Virus record (IMG/VR): IMGVR_UViG_3300021959_000406
Location: 1-23,411 of that record
Strand: one strand, 5' to 3'
Length of the DNA: 23,411 bases
From: a virus
Shown here: piece after piece, positions 1 through 8,385 of the stretch
Layout: each line of letters starts with the position of its first letter
Numbering within the stretch: position 1 is the first letter of the stretch
Notes under the pieces: generated by a model
The model's database searches: none
The model's input: only the letters and a program-made list of their open reading frames with translations
Told to the model about the DNA's origin: nothing
Translations under genes and position numbers: made by a program

Positions 1-588
1 TGTACCTGCACCTATGTTTAATGTTACGTCACCAGTAGTGCCACCACCTGTTAAACCTGTACCTGCGACTACAGAAGTAATATCTCCTGTTGGTATTGTT
101 GCAACTTGTGTATCTACATATGCTTTAATTGATTGTTGTGTAGCTAGTTTTGTAGCACTATTTGAAGCCATGTTATCTTCGTCGGCTATGTCAGTAATTG
201 TAACTGCACCTGTTCCTGATAGTCCATCAAACTCAACTGTGCCAGTAACGTCTATGCCTGATGCGGTTACGCTTACACGCTCTGCACTAGCAGTCTGTAT
301 AATTATTGCACTGCCATCAATAGTTAAATCGCCTGTGCCTGTATCTCTGATAAAACTACCTGAACCACTGTGATATATTTCTAGGTCATTACCTGTGCCA
401 AATCTAGCTTTAGCATTATCGACAAAATCTATGCCGTTGCTACCAATGCTTGCTAGAAATTCTTGTATTGATTGTACTGAAACACCACCAGATGTTGTAT
501 AACCTGTAGCTGAGTTGACAAACGTGTCTAATCTATCCTCGTTCGCCTTAAACCTTGGAACGGCTTGGTCTAGTGGTAATTCTGCCAT
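1..588 (-). CDS. Tail fibre / receptor-binding structural protein, N-terminal part (runs off left edge)
   Basis: Begins with ATG at 588 and stays open for 196 codons to the window edge, so the C-terminus is missing. The ribosome site AGGAG lies 7 bases before the ATG and overlaps the stop codon of the tip protein upstream, suggesting coupled translation. The N-terminus (MAELPLDQAVPRFKANEDRL) looks like a tail-attachment segment. Residues 63-82 carry FGTGNDLEIYHSGSGSFIRD, a beta-strand motif I associate with fibre and tail-spike proteins of marine phages. Residues 146-162 (TKLATQQSIKAYVDTQV) are a second common fibre motif, and Gly/Thr-rich repeats follow. Its place directly after the J-like gene fits a distal fibre that contacts the host. 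Receptor and full length are unknown. Confidence 0.75.
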   Translation of the reverse strand, partial: MAELPLDQAVPRFKANEDRLDTFVNSATGYTTSGGVSVQSIQEFLASIGSNGIDFVDNAKARFGTGNDLEIYHSGSGSFIRDTGTGDLTIDGSAIIIQTASAERVSVTASGIDVTGTVEFDGLSGTGAVTITDIADEDNMASNSATKLATQQSIKAYVDTQVATIPTGDITSVVAGTGLTGGGTTGDVTLNIGAGT

Positions 589-598
589 TTACTTGCTC

Positions 599-3500
599 CT
601 AAATTGCATCGCCATCAATATCTACAACACCTGTAAGATAATCATTATCTTGGGTATAGTATTTGTCACTATAATTAACAGCTGTTAGTCTCGACGTAAA
701 GTTATCGTTTGCTTGCTTCTCTGTGACTAAGAACGCTGTGCCTCTTGCGTCATTGCTTGCTACTATATTATAACCTGTTCTAGCGTATTTATTTTGGTCT
801 GTGACTAAGCTCAATCTAGGTGCATTAGCCAAAACAACTTTATTGTCTGCTGTACCTGCTGTAATGCCAATGCTTTCTACTGTACCATCGATATGCTGTA
901 AGAATATAGTATATGTAACACCGCCACCTGCAAAAGTAACATCTTGTGATAAGGTTAGCTCTAACACATTAACAGCTGTCACTTCGCCGTCTTGTGTGCC
1001 AGTTCGTGTATTGTCTGCAACTAAAATCCTATCATTTGTAACTAATAAGTCTGCTTCTTGCGTTGCCTCGAAGTCAACCAGTGTATTTTGATACTGTATT
1101 TTATTCCAAGCTCTGTTTGCTGCAAAGTATGCTTGCACGCCGTTTCTTACTCCAACGCTTTCTATCTTATCTGGATTTGTTGCAGACTGGTCACTTGGGA
1201 TATTTATACTTATTAAAGCATCATCAACTGGACTAGCATATACAAACTCTATGCCATCGTGGTCACTTGTATTGCCAAATCTAACTGAACGTGCTTCTGA
1301 CTGTGGTAATTTGTTTCTATGATTAAATAATAACACACTGTCGTCTGTTTCCTTCTCGAAGCTCAACTTTAACTTGCTGCCTTGCCTGTATGCCTGACTG
1401 TAAATTGCTGTTGCTATAGTTTGTGCAGTTTCCTCGAAGCTTAAATTATCAGCGTCAAACGTGTAATTGAACTCTGATGCTTTAGTTGTCCCAAAGTAAT
1501 CTGAAACGCTCTCAGCTGTGCTTAAAACGCTTTCTAGGTCTACTTCTGTCAATAATCTGCGCCCAATGTAAGGGTCAACACATATATTAGTCAATATTTG
1601 TGCCGCGTCTGTCGTCGCATACTTACTAACACCAAGTTCTTGCGCTTTAATTTTTAGGTTACGCAAGACAAAGAATGTAGTGCTCTGCGTACTATATATA
1701 ACAACTCTACCTGCTGTACTTGCTGTATGTGTTAATGTTAATGACCTAGTACCTGCTGATACAGTTTCTACATTTGACATTACTTGATTTGATGCATCTA
1801 GTATAACAACGCTAACAGACGTGCTAGTTGATGCTGATAGCAAGTCAAAGTCTACAATAGTTTTATAGCCTGTGTTGCCATATTCAATAGGCACGCTTAC
1901 GCCATAACTGCCGCCATCATTAGATACCTTAACACCACCATATTGATAAGTTATAACTCCGCCATAGTAACTATCTGCGCTAATCGTCTGCGTGCTTGGA
2001 TAATCTTCACCGCTAACTTGCATATCTGTTACAGTAAAATATGTGTCATTATTACCACACTGCAATAACACGAATGGATTTGCTTCTGCGCTTGTTGATG
2101 TTAAGGTATATGTCGCTGTGCCGTTAGTTACTGTAGCTGTATTAGATATAAAGCTTGTGCCATCGTGAAGTCCAATAGTCACTGTAGTTGCTGTTGTCTT
2201 AGTATTGTCCAATGTGAGTGTTACTGTAATGACCTGTCCATTACTGATAGCATCTAAATCAGCATAGCCACCATAACTACTACCATCACTACTTATTGTT
2301 ACATTGTTACCTGCTACTTTTACTAAGCCGTTGCTGTGGCTTGTCCATGTCATAGGGAATGTATAACGCTCGTATTGCAGTTTAGGTAATTTACGTGTCA
2401 CTTCCATGTTTAACTTACGTGACTTAACAGCTAATGCGCCATCAGTAGCATAAGTTACGGATTGCACTGTGGTAACATCACCAAAGTCATTTTGCGATAC
2501 TGGTGACATAGCATATAAATCACGCCACTTAACCTCATCAACAACTGTTCCTTCAAAGTTAGTATCGCTATTTGTTGTACGTTTAACTCGTACTCTGCAA
2601 TATCCTGTAAATGTCGGATTAATTTTCATAGTCAATGCACGTGTACTCTTACTACTACTGGAACCTAAAACTGTGCCTGTGAATGTTTCTACTGTTCCTG
2701 TTGGCGTACCTGTTGCGCTAGTTTGTTCGACTTGTACCTGCACTGCAATATTAAAAGCATATTGTTGCTCACCATCGTCCTTATATAAGCCATTCAATGC
2801 AACTAGGTTTATGTATATCTTATCTAGGTCATCAACAAGTAAGTTAAACCAACCTATAAAAGCTTCTCCAGTTGAATACATATAAGGACTAAGTAAACCT
2901 GTTTCATCTGCAGGGTTGTCATAGTCATCTAATTTATTCCAGTCACTATTAACACTAGCAGGATTGCTTAAACTAACTGTAGTTGATGTAACGCTTGATA
3001 TTGTATAAACACCTGCAAGGTTAACAGTTACAACACTACCAAGATTTGTTAGAAATACATTCTTTGTACCTGTCTCATTTGCGGCAAACTCATTTTGTAT
3101 TTGCCCCCAATCAGTATTTATTGCTTCTGGATAGTCTAGTGTTATTGTTGTGCTTGTAACCGCTTTTACAACATAATCACCATTGAGATTTAATGTGCTA
3201 CTGTCATCTGTCTGAAATAACGCAAATTCAAGTCTTATACTATCATTAACACTAAAATCATTTGTTGCATCACCAGTTGTATATATTATCTCACCATCAA
3301 AACCATTAGACGCTATTTTGCATTTTACGTTACGTGTTAATTGGCTACCTACTGTCCCGACTACTGCTGTATAACTAGCATTAGTTACTGTTAATGTTGC
3401 ACCTGATACAAATTCTTCAGTAAAGTCTATGCCTGACGCTGTTGTAGTTATTTGATTTGGATATACAAACTTAGTATTGTTATTACCATTAAATGCCGCC

Positions 3501-4222
3501 GCGTCTGGTGCTTTCAATGTTTGTCCATTGGCCGCATTACTTCTAACAGACTTTAGCACTGGCTCATTTATAGCTGAACCTATTGTTAATTGTGGGCTAC
3601 CATTATTAGGTGATGTATTTGGTGGATACACTGCAACAGATGCACCTGAAATATCACTAAACTTTGTGTCACCATCTTTTATACTATCAGCCTGTATATC
3701 ATAGCTGCCACGTCCAACACACATATAGGCATACTCAACCTCCTGATGGTCGATAAATTCTTTATATGGTAAATTTAGCAAGTCTGGTGTCGACCTAACT
3801 TTACCATATATATCTGGAATGCGTGCTAATATTCTTGCTTTGTTTTTCCTATCCGACAGCCCATTATTAGGGCTTTCAGTCTGTGTGTTGCGCTGCGTTA
3901 GTGTTGGTGGCTTTGGCATGAGCAACAATGAAACGGCAACAGAAACGACGGCCGCAGCGACAGCATAAACCCAAAAGGGTAAACCCACTGCAGGATACAT
4001 GACAACTATAATTACACCATCAAGATTATTTAGTGTCTCTATTTGCTGTTCATTCGTTGGTGTAACGTCTTTATCAACACTAACATCATTGTGATAAATA
4101 CGTGCATTATCTGGCAGCCTGTCATATCTTTCCATCAAGAAATCTGTGACATTAGTTACGTGGTGTACTGTCCATGTCTCTGGCTCTAATGCATTCTCTG
4201 CCAATATAACTTGCTTCAACAT
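599..4222 (-). CDS. J-like tail tip / host-specificity protein
   Basis: 1207 residues, the longest gene here. It follows the NlpC/P60-like gene, which is where lambda-type phages carry the central tip protein J. Residues 117-146 (SPNN-LS-R-N-AR-IPDIYGKVRSTPDL) match the pattern I know from J-family tip proteins. A hydrophobic stretch at about 70-102 could cross a membrane, as seen in several J-like proteins. Residues 344-385 and 401-442 are an internal repeat sharing VTSTT and a D-W core. Residues 631-737 and 755-859 look like two beta-sandwich, carbohydrate-binding-like modules. The remainder (about 860-1207) resembles the baseplate-hub-like C-terminal part. It overlaps the upstream gene by 7 bases. 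The role is inferred: tail tip, host recognition and DNA exit. Confidence 0.85.
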   Translation of the reverse strand: MLKQVILAENALEPETWTVHHVTNVTDFLMERYDRLPDNARIYHNDVSVDKDVTPTNEQQIETLNNLDGVIIVVMYPAVGLPFWVYAVAAAVVSVAVSLLLMPKPPTLTQRNTQTESPNNGLSDRKNKARILARIPDIYGKVRSTPDLLNLPYKEFIDHQEVEYAYMCVGRGSYDIQADSIKDGDTKFSDISGASVAVYPPNTSPNNGSPQLTIGSAINEPVLKSVRSNAANGQTLKAPDAAAFNGNNNTKFVYPNQITTTASGIDFTEEFVSGATLTVTNASYTAVVGTVGSQLTRNVKCKIASNGFDGEIIYTTGDATNDFSVNDSIRLEFALFQTDDSSTLNLNGDYVVKAVTSTTITLDYPEAINTDWGQIQNEFAANETGTKNVFLTNLGSVVTVNLAGVYTISSVTSTTVSLSNPASVNSDWNKLDDYDNPADETGLLSPYMYSTGEAFIGWFNLLVDDLDKIYINLVALNGLYKDDGEQQYAFNIAVQVQVEQTSATGTPTGTVETFTGTVLGSSSSKSTRALTMKINPTFTGYCRVRVKRTTNSDTNFEGTVVDEVKWRDLYAMSPVSQNDFGDVTTVQSVTYATDGALAVKSRKLNMEVTRKLPKLQYERYTFPMTWTSHSNGLVKVAGNNVTISSDGSSYGGYADLDAISNGQVITVTLTLDNTKTTATTVTIGLHDGTSFISNTATVTNGTATYTLTSTSAEANPFVLLQCGNNDTYFTVTDMQVSGEDYPSTQTISADSYYGGVITYQYGGVKVSNDGGSYGVSVPIEYGNTGYKTIVDFDLLSASTSTSVSVVILDASNQVMSNVETVSAGTRSLTLTHTASTAGRVVIYSTQSTTFFVLRNLKIKAQELGVSKYATTDAAQILTNICVDPYIGRRLLTEVDLESVLSTAESVSDYFGTTKASEFNYTFDADNLSFEETAQTIATAIYSQAYRQGSKLKLSFEKETDDSVLLFNHRNKLPQSEARSVRFGNTSDHDGIEFVYASPVDDALISINIPSDQSATNPDKIESVGVRNGVQAYFAANRAWNKIQYQNTLVDFEATQEADLLVTNDRILVADNTRTGTQDGEVTAVNVLELTLSQDVTFAGGGVTYTIFLQHIDGTVESIGITAGTADNKVVLANAPRLSLVTDQNKYARTGYNIVASNDARGTAFLVTEKQANDNFTSRLTAVNYSDKYYTQDNDYLTGVVDIDGDAI

Positions 4223-4566
4223 TTGTAATAACCCAACTTATTAAAACCCATACTAGCTACATGTAATGAAACATATTGCACGCCTTGCTCACGTATATGT
4301 ATCACCTTATCGCGTATAAATACACCTACGTGTGGTGCAACCCTACTACCTAGCATTATAACTAGGCAGGGGCTTATAGGTCTATCTAGTTTAATTAATC
4401 TATGTCTTTTAGTCATATCTACTACACGTTTGCTTGGTGGTAATAAAAAACCTGACAACGTATCACTAATATCTTTACCTGTTTCAGCTAGATATACATC
4501 ACGTGCAAAATGTGCGCAGTTGTAGTTATTCTTGTCATAAGTCTTATGATATAGCTCGTCACGCAT
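4216..4566 (-). CDS. NlpC/P60-like tail tip cysteine peptidase (lambda K-like)
   Basis: 116 residues. The N-terminal motif NYNCAHFARDVY places a candidate catalytic Cys at 17. A downstream PHVGVF segment gives His79, in the arrangement expected for NlpC/P60 and CHAP-type amidases or peptidases. A second His (90) lies in VIHI. Phage members of this family sit in the tail tip and are thought to cut peptidoglycan during DNA entry or to process tip proteins. The neighbours, DUF1833-like upstream and J-like downstream, are the usual setting. Its ATG shares one base with the TAA of the gene before it (TAATG), so translation is probably coupled. The short length means only the catalytic core is present. 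Confidence 0.82.
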   Translation of the reverse strand: MRDELYHKTYDKNNYNCAHFARDVYLAETGKDISDTLSGFLLPPSKRVVDMTKRHRLIKLDRPISPCLVIMLGSRVAPHVGVFIRDKVIHIREQGVQYVSLHVASMGFNKLGYYKC

Positions 4567-5063
4567 TATAAGAACCCACGCAACATCGGAAAACGTGCAA
4601 AAGTATATGTTTCACCAGTCTTATTTATATTTAGGCTCGGTGCTTTAGCTTCAAATACTGAGCCTTGTTCGTTGAATGTAAAGCTCTCAACCTCAAGTGT
4701 TATTACAAATAATGGTGCAGTTAAAACGTCTGACCTGTATGTTCGATATATCAAGACTGGCTTTTCACCGAACCCATCTGCTGTTGCAACTGCATCTAGT
4801 TCTGTTGGCAGTATCTCACCTAAATCACCTAACGATATTGTAAATGACTGGTCTAAGTTATCTCTTGTTTCAGCTGGGTCAATAGCTAGTGGATAATATG
4901 CAAAAGCAACACTTGCACCTGTCTCTGTGGTTGCTGTAATGCCATTCGTTGCATTTCTTACTACTCTATATGTTTGTGTGAAATCGCTATGTGAAAGCTC
5001 GATAGTTTCTAGCTGCACTATGTTGCTGTCACTGTTTAAATAGAACTCTGTATAATTACTCAT
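4566..5063 (-). CDS. DUF1833-type phage tail protein
   Basis: 165 residues. The C-terminal end (ETYTFARFPMLRGFL) and the central FTISLGDLGEILP segment match what I recall of the DUF1833 family, small tail proteins that lie directly before NlpC/P60 genes in siphophages. No catalytic motif is visible. It is predicted to be mostly beta strand, with a long segment around FVITLEVESFTFNEQGSVFEAKAP. The start at 5063 overlaps the previous gene by 8 bases, and the end shares one base with the next start. The probable role is a distal tail or tip assembly component, in a position comparable to lambda M or L; this rests on position and family recall. Confidence 0.72.
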   Translation of the reverse strand: MSNYTEFYLNSDSNIVQLETIELSHSDFTQTYRVVRNATNGITATTETGASVAFAYYPLAIDPAETRDNLDQSFTISLGDLGEILPTELDAVATADGFGEKPVLIYRTYRSDVLTAPLFVITLEVESFTFNEQGSVFEAKAPSLNINKTGETYTFARFPMLRGFL

Positions 5064-5928
5064 TTAGATAGCTCGGAAAGTCTGTGTTTATGATTATATC
5101 TATATCATTTTCGCTTGGTGGGAACAAGGTTGCATAGTTTTCGCCATATTCAGGGTATAAGACAAGTGCAATCAAATCAGCATCTGTATCTCTTGCTTTG
5201 GCGTTTAATTCTAATTGTGCTTGTACGTTAAAGAACCCATCTGCATATCTTGATGTTGATAGACTGTCTGGTATTATGCGAGCGTCATATTCTTCTAGTG
5301 TTCCATAATTTATAGCTAGGTCAATCTTAAAGCTTGTTGTTCCTGCATTTGTAGTTAATTTGTAGAACTCTCTAAAGTCCGCATATTCGGTTGTATTTAA
5401 TATCCAACTCACATTTGCGATAGTACCTGCATCAACAATATCTTTACGATATCTACTTGTTCCACCCTCTAATGGTATAGCTATTGTTTCTTGTCGTGTA
5501 TTGATGACATAGGACGCTTGATTAGGTATATAATCTAGCTTGTATGGCGTGCTAGGCGTACCAGATGCCGTTAATGGCTTTGCTTTTAGCTCTAAGTTTG
5601 CTGATACAACATAATCTGTGCCACTTCTCGCGCCTGTACTAATACTATTATCAATAAAGTATGCTGTATATTCCTCTAACGCTGTACCATCTATTGCTAG
5701 GTCAATCTCAAAAGGTAATGAGCCACTTTTACTATGTGTTGCATAAAATGCTTTAAAGTAATTGTAGCCACCTACATCAAGTGTCCACTCTACTGACACA
5801 ACAGCTGCAGGGTTTTTAATTGTCTGCCTGTACGCGCCAAGTCCACCCTGCATAATTGCACCAACTGTCTCTGGCCGTTCGTTAAAACTATAACTGGCGC
5901 TGCTCGGTGTAATAGCAAACTTAGTCAT
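5056..5928 (-). CDS. Minor tail protein made of two tandem copies of one domain
   Basis: 290 residues. Residues 7-118 and 134-246 are two diverged copies of one domain. Both contain ASY, a short R-ET segment, GG---YR, VSW or VEW, an aromatic pair (YFKAFY / DFREFY), F-IDLAI, LEEY and LEL-AK. A short acidic tail (247-290) follows. No enzyme motif is seen. It lies between tape measure and DUF1833 proteins, where siphophages keep distal-tail or minor tail proteins. ATG at 5928 follows AAGG at 9 bases, and the gap to the tape measure gene is only 3 bases. I infer a beta-rich structural tail protein. Whether it forms a distal tail ring or decorates the tube is unknown. Confidence 0.65.
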   Translation of the reverse strand: MTKFAITPSSASYSFNERPETVGAIMQGGLGAYRQTIKNPAAVVSVEWTLDVGGYNYFKAFYATHSKSGSLPFEIDLAIDGTALEEYTAYFIDNSISTGARSGTDYVVSANLELKAKPLTASGTPSTPYKLDYIPNQASYVINTRQETIAIPLEGGTSRYRKDIVDAGTIANVSWILNTTEYADFREFYKLTTNAGTTSFKIDLAINYGTLEEYDARIIPDSLSTSRYADGFFNVQAQLELNAKARDTDADLIALVLYPEYGENYATLFPPSENDIDIIINTDFPSYLNE

Positions 5929-5931
5929 GTC

Positions 5932-8385
5932 TTATCGCCTTCGCTGTGTGCTTGTTTTATTTGCTAATGTTTTGCTAACCCTGCCATTAGGATTAGATAT
6001 ATCAGTTGCAATAACTCTTGGTGCTTCACGCTGTACTGTTTGGCTTGCTACTTCTCTTGCTATTATACGTACATCTGTTTCGCTAATCTTTTGCACGCTT
6101 ATATTGCTACTACCATAATTCTCAACAGTAACATTCAACTGACCACCACCCATCATATGATTTGGTGTGATGCGCCCCATTGTATTACTAGGCATAGTTA
6201 ATATCTCTGCGCCACGTTCACCGACTAAGTAGCTTTCTCCACCTCGTACTTGTCCACCTAATGCTCTTGCGCCTGTTGCACTTGTCGATGCTGTTGCAAC
6301 TGTAGCTAGTAGTGGTGCAGTGGCTGTTAACGCAGCTGTTAACGCAGCTGGTGCTGCTAGATAGCCTGTTAGGGGCACTGCTGCAGCTGACGCATATGCT
6401 TGTATTCCAGCCATTGCTTGTGCAGCTGTTGCGTTTGCTATCATTGCTGCTGCACCTGACGCTGCTGCTGACTTACCTAATGCTTTATCCATCAAGAATA
6501 GTGTAAGCCTCTCGGCTGCCATCTGACCTAGTGCTGCTATCTGCGCTCTAGCCATGTCCTCAAATATACCTGAGACAACACCTTTGATGCCTTCTCCGTC
6601 CATAATTACCTGCTCAAACGCTGAGCCAAAACCACTCTGAAATGCATTTACGCCTGATGCTGTAATATCATTAAATGTTGTCATTGCGTTCTGTGCATTA
6701 GCTAACCATAACGCCCAATATTCTTCATTGACTGATAGCCTTTCTATGTTTGCTGCTGTCTCCTCTACAATTTGTTCTTGTTTTAACGCAGCCTCTTGTG
6801 CTTGTGCTTGTGCGACTGCTGCATTGTAATCATCTAAGTATTTTTGACCTAGTACCTTCTTTTGTTCTGCATACTTAACATCTAAAGTGGCTAAGAAATC
6901 TAAGTTTGCTAAATATTGTTCAGCAGCTAATGTCTCAGCATCTTTAGTCTTTTGCATCTCACTCTTAACTCTAGCATCTTTTTCTTCTGCTGCTTTTTTA
7001 TCAGCAGCTGCTTGGTCGGCAAGCGCCTTGCGTGCGCTTTCAAGCATAGCCTTTATGCTGTCTTTACGTTCTGCCTCTATCCTAGCTGTCTCTCTTAGTT
7101 CATTGTTGATGTCTATTTGTGCCTGTAGCTGCCTTTTCTGTAATGGGGTTAATGTATTATCAAGCTCTATAGCTGCATTTTCGTTTCCACCTAATAGCTC
7201 ACCTTCAATTCTTAGCTTAGCTAATCTAGCTTCAAATCGCTTGTTAGCTGCTTTTTGTGTTTGCTCAACACGCTTATCATTTGCCTCTTGTGTCTTAGCG
7301 TTCTTAATTCTTGTCTCTTGTTCTATTATTATGGCTGCAGTTGCCGCGTCATATTTCTTTGTAAGCACATCAGTTCTAGTAATAAGTCCTTCCTCTAGGT
7401 CTGCTCGTTCTTTTAGCTTACTGATTAAGTCTGCAATTTCATTAGTTTGGTTTGTAGCACCAGTAACAGCTGCATCGTTCAACTTATTTAAAGTTGCTTG
7501 GTTAGTTGCTGCCATGAGTATTGCATCTGCAAAGCGTCTAAATTTATTAGTTATGTCTTTACCTTCAAGCTCAACCAAACTTCTTATATAGGCAGTGGCT
7601 TTATCAGCTGCACCCTCTTTTCCGTCCTCTAGTGATTTAATTAATGGTATTAATGTTTCTAGTTGCTCTTTTTCAATGCCGTATGCTTCAGCGTTTTTAC
7701 CTAAGACAACATTGTATGCTTCTTCTTTTTCTGTCGCGCTGCTTATCTTTGTCCCTAATACACTATATTGATTACCTAGCTCGATAGCTATTTGTGACTG
7801 ATTAGGCATTACCTTAACAAATTCTTTATTAAGTGCAGCAATACTATCTCTTGCACCTTTAGCTATATCAACTTTTTGTAATTCTAATGCTAGTTCACCA
7901 ACTGAGCCAAAATTATCTATAAGTGTTTGCAATGACTTTGATAAAGTAACTGTACCATCTTTTCCTATATTAAAGCTCTCTGCTAACTTTTCATTCAGCT
8001 TAGTAAGCTTCTCAGTGTTCATAGCTGCGTTTGACAACATAGGTATAAGAACTGACGCAATGGCAGCTGATATACCGACAACAGCACCAAGTAATGGTGT
8101 ACCTAACACAAAGCCTAAGTCGGCTGCTTGTACGCCAACAGCACGCATTGGGTTCTGTCCCATAGCTATTTGACCTGCTAACTGCTCAAACTGTACGCCA
8201 GCCATACCAGCTTTACGACCAAAGCCACTAACGTCTTTACCACCTTTACCAGTATCTTTTGCAAACTCTTTTATCTTGGATTTCGTCTTGATAGCTGACA
8301 AGCCCATAGCTTCAAGCTGCTTTTGCGCCTTACCAATGTCTTTTGTGTCGACCTTAAATACTAATACTGCTTGTTCGGTGGCCAT
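5932..8385 (-). CDS. Tail tape measure protein
   Basis: 817 residues. It has the classic layout: an N-terminal region (1-85) ending in a hydrophobic segment at about 87-119, then a long Ala/Lys/Glu/Gln-rich helical and coiled-coil region (about 370-530). A second Ala-rich hydrophobic region (about 645-705) follows. Residues about 710-735 carry GGESYLVGERGAEILTMP, a C-terminal signature of lambda-type tape measures. In siphophages this protein fixes tail length at roughly 0.15 nm per residue, which here would give a tail of about 120 nm (a family rule, not a measurement). Start ATG 8385 has a strong GAGGAG site 8 bases upstream. It sits next to the frameshifted chaperone gene, whose extension overlaps its first 25 bases. 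Confidence 0.9.
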   Translation of the reverse strand: MATEQAVLVFKVDTKDIGKAQKQLEAMGLSAIKTKSKIKEFAKDTGKGGKDVSGFGRKAGMAGVQFEQLAGQIAMGQNPMRAVGVQAADLGFVLGTPLLGAVVGISAAIASVLIPMLSNAAMNTEKLTKLNEKLAESFNIGKDGTVTLSKSLQTLIDNFGSVGELALELQKVDIAKGARDSIAALNKEFVKVMPNQSQIAIELGNQYSVLGTKISSATEKEEAYNVVLGKNAEAYGIEKEQLETLIPLIKSLEDGKEGAADKATAYIRSLVELEGKDITNKFRRFADAILMAATNQATLNKLNDAAVTGATNQTNEIADLISKLKERADLEEGLITRTDVLTKKYDAATAAIIIEQETRIKNAKTQEANDKRVEQTQKAANKRFEARLAKLRIEGELLGGNENAAIELDNTLTPLQKRQLQAQIDINNELRETARIEAERKDSIKAMLESARKALADQAAADKKAAEEKDARVKSEMQKTKDAETLAAEQYLANLDFLATLDVKYAEQKKVLGQKYLDDYNAAVAQAQAQEAALKQEQIVEETAANIERLSVNEEYWALWLANAQNAMTTFNDITASGVNAFQSGFGSAFEQVIMDGEGIKGVVSGIFEDMARAQIAALGQMAAERLTLFLMDKALGKSAAASGAAAMIANATAAQAMAGIQAYASAAAVPLTGYLAAPAALTAALTATAPLLATVATASTSATGARALGGQVRGGESYLVGERGAEILTMPSNTMGRITPNHMMGGGQLNVTVENYGSSNISVQKISETDVRIIAREVASQTVQREAPRVIATDISNPNGRVSKTLANKTSTQRRR

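Noticed and set aside
2469-2885. Plus-strand open frames within the J-like gene (also 801-1091, 3477-3704, 14-373)
   Set aside because: All are antisense shadows of Thr/Ser/Val-rich beta-strand coding sequence, with no ribosome sites or recognisable domains.
6887-7591. A 234-codon open frame on the plus strand
   Set aside because: It lies fully antisense to the coiled-coil part of the tape measure gene, is Ser/Ala/Leu-rich low complexity, and arises from the biased codons of the real gene.
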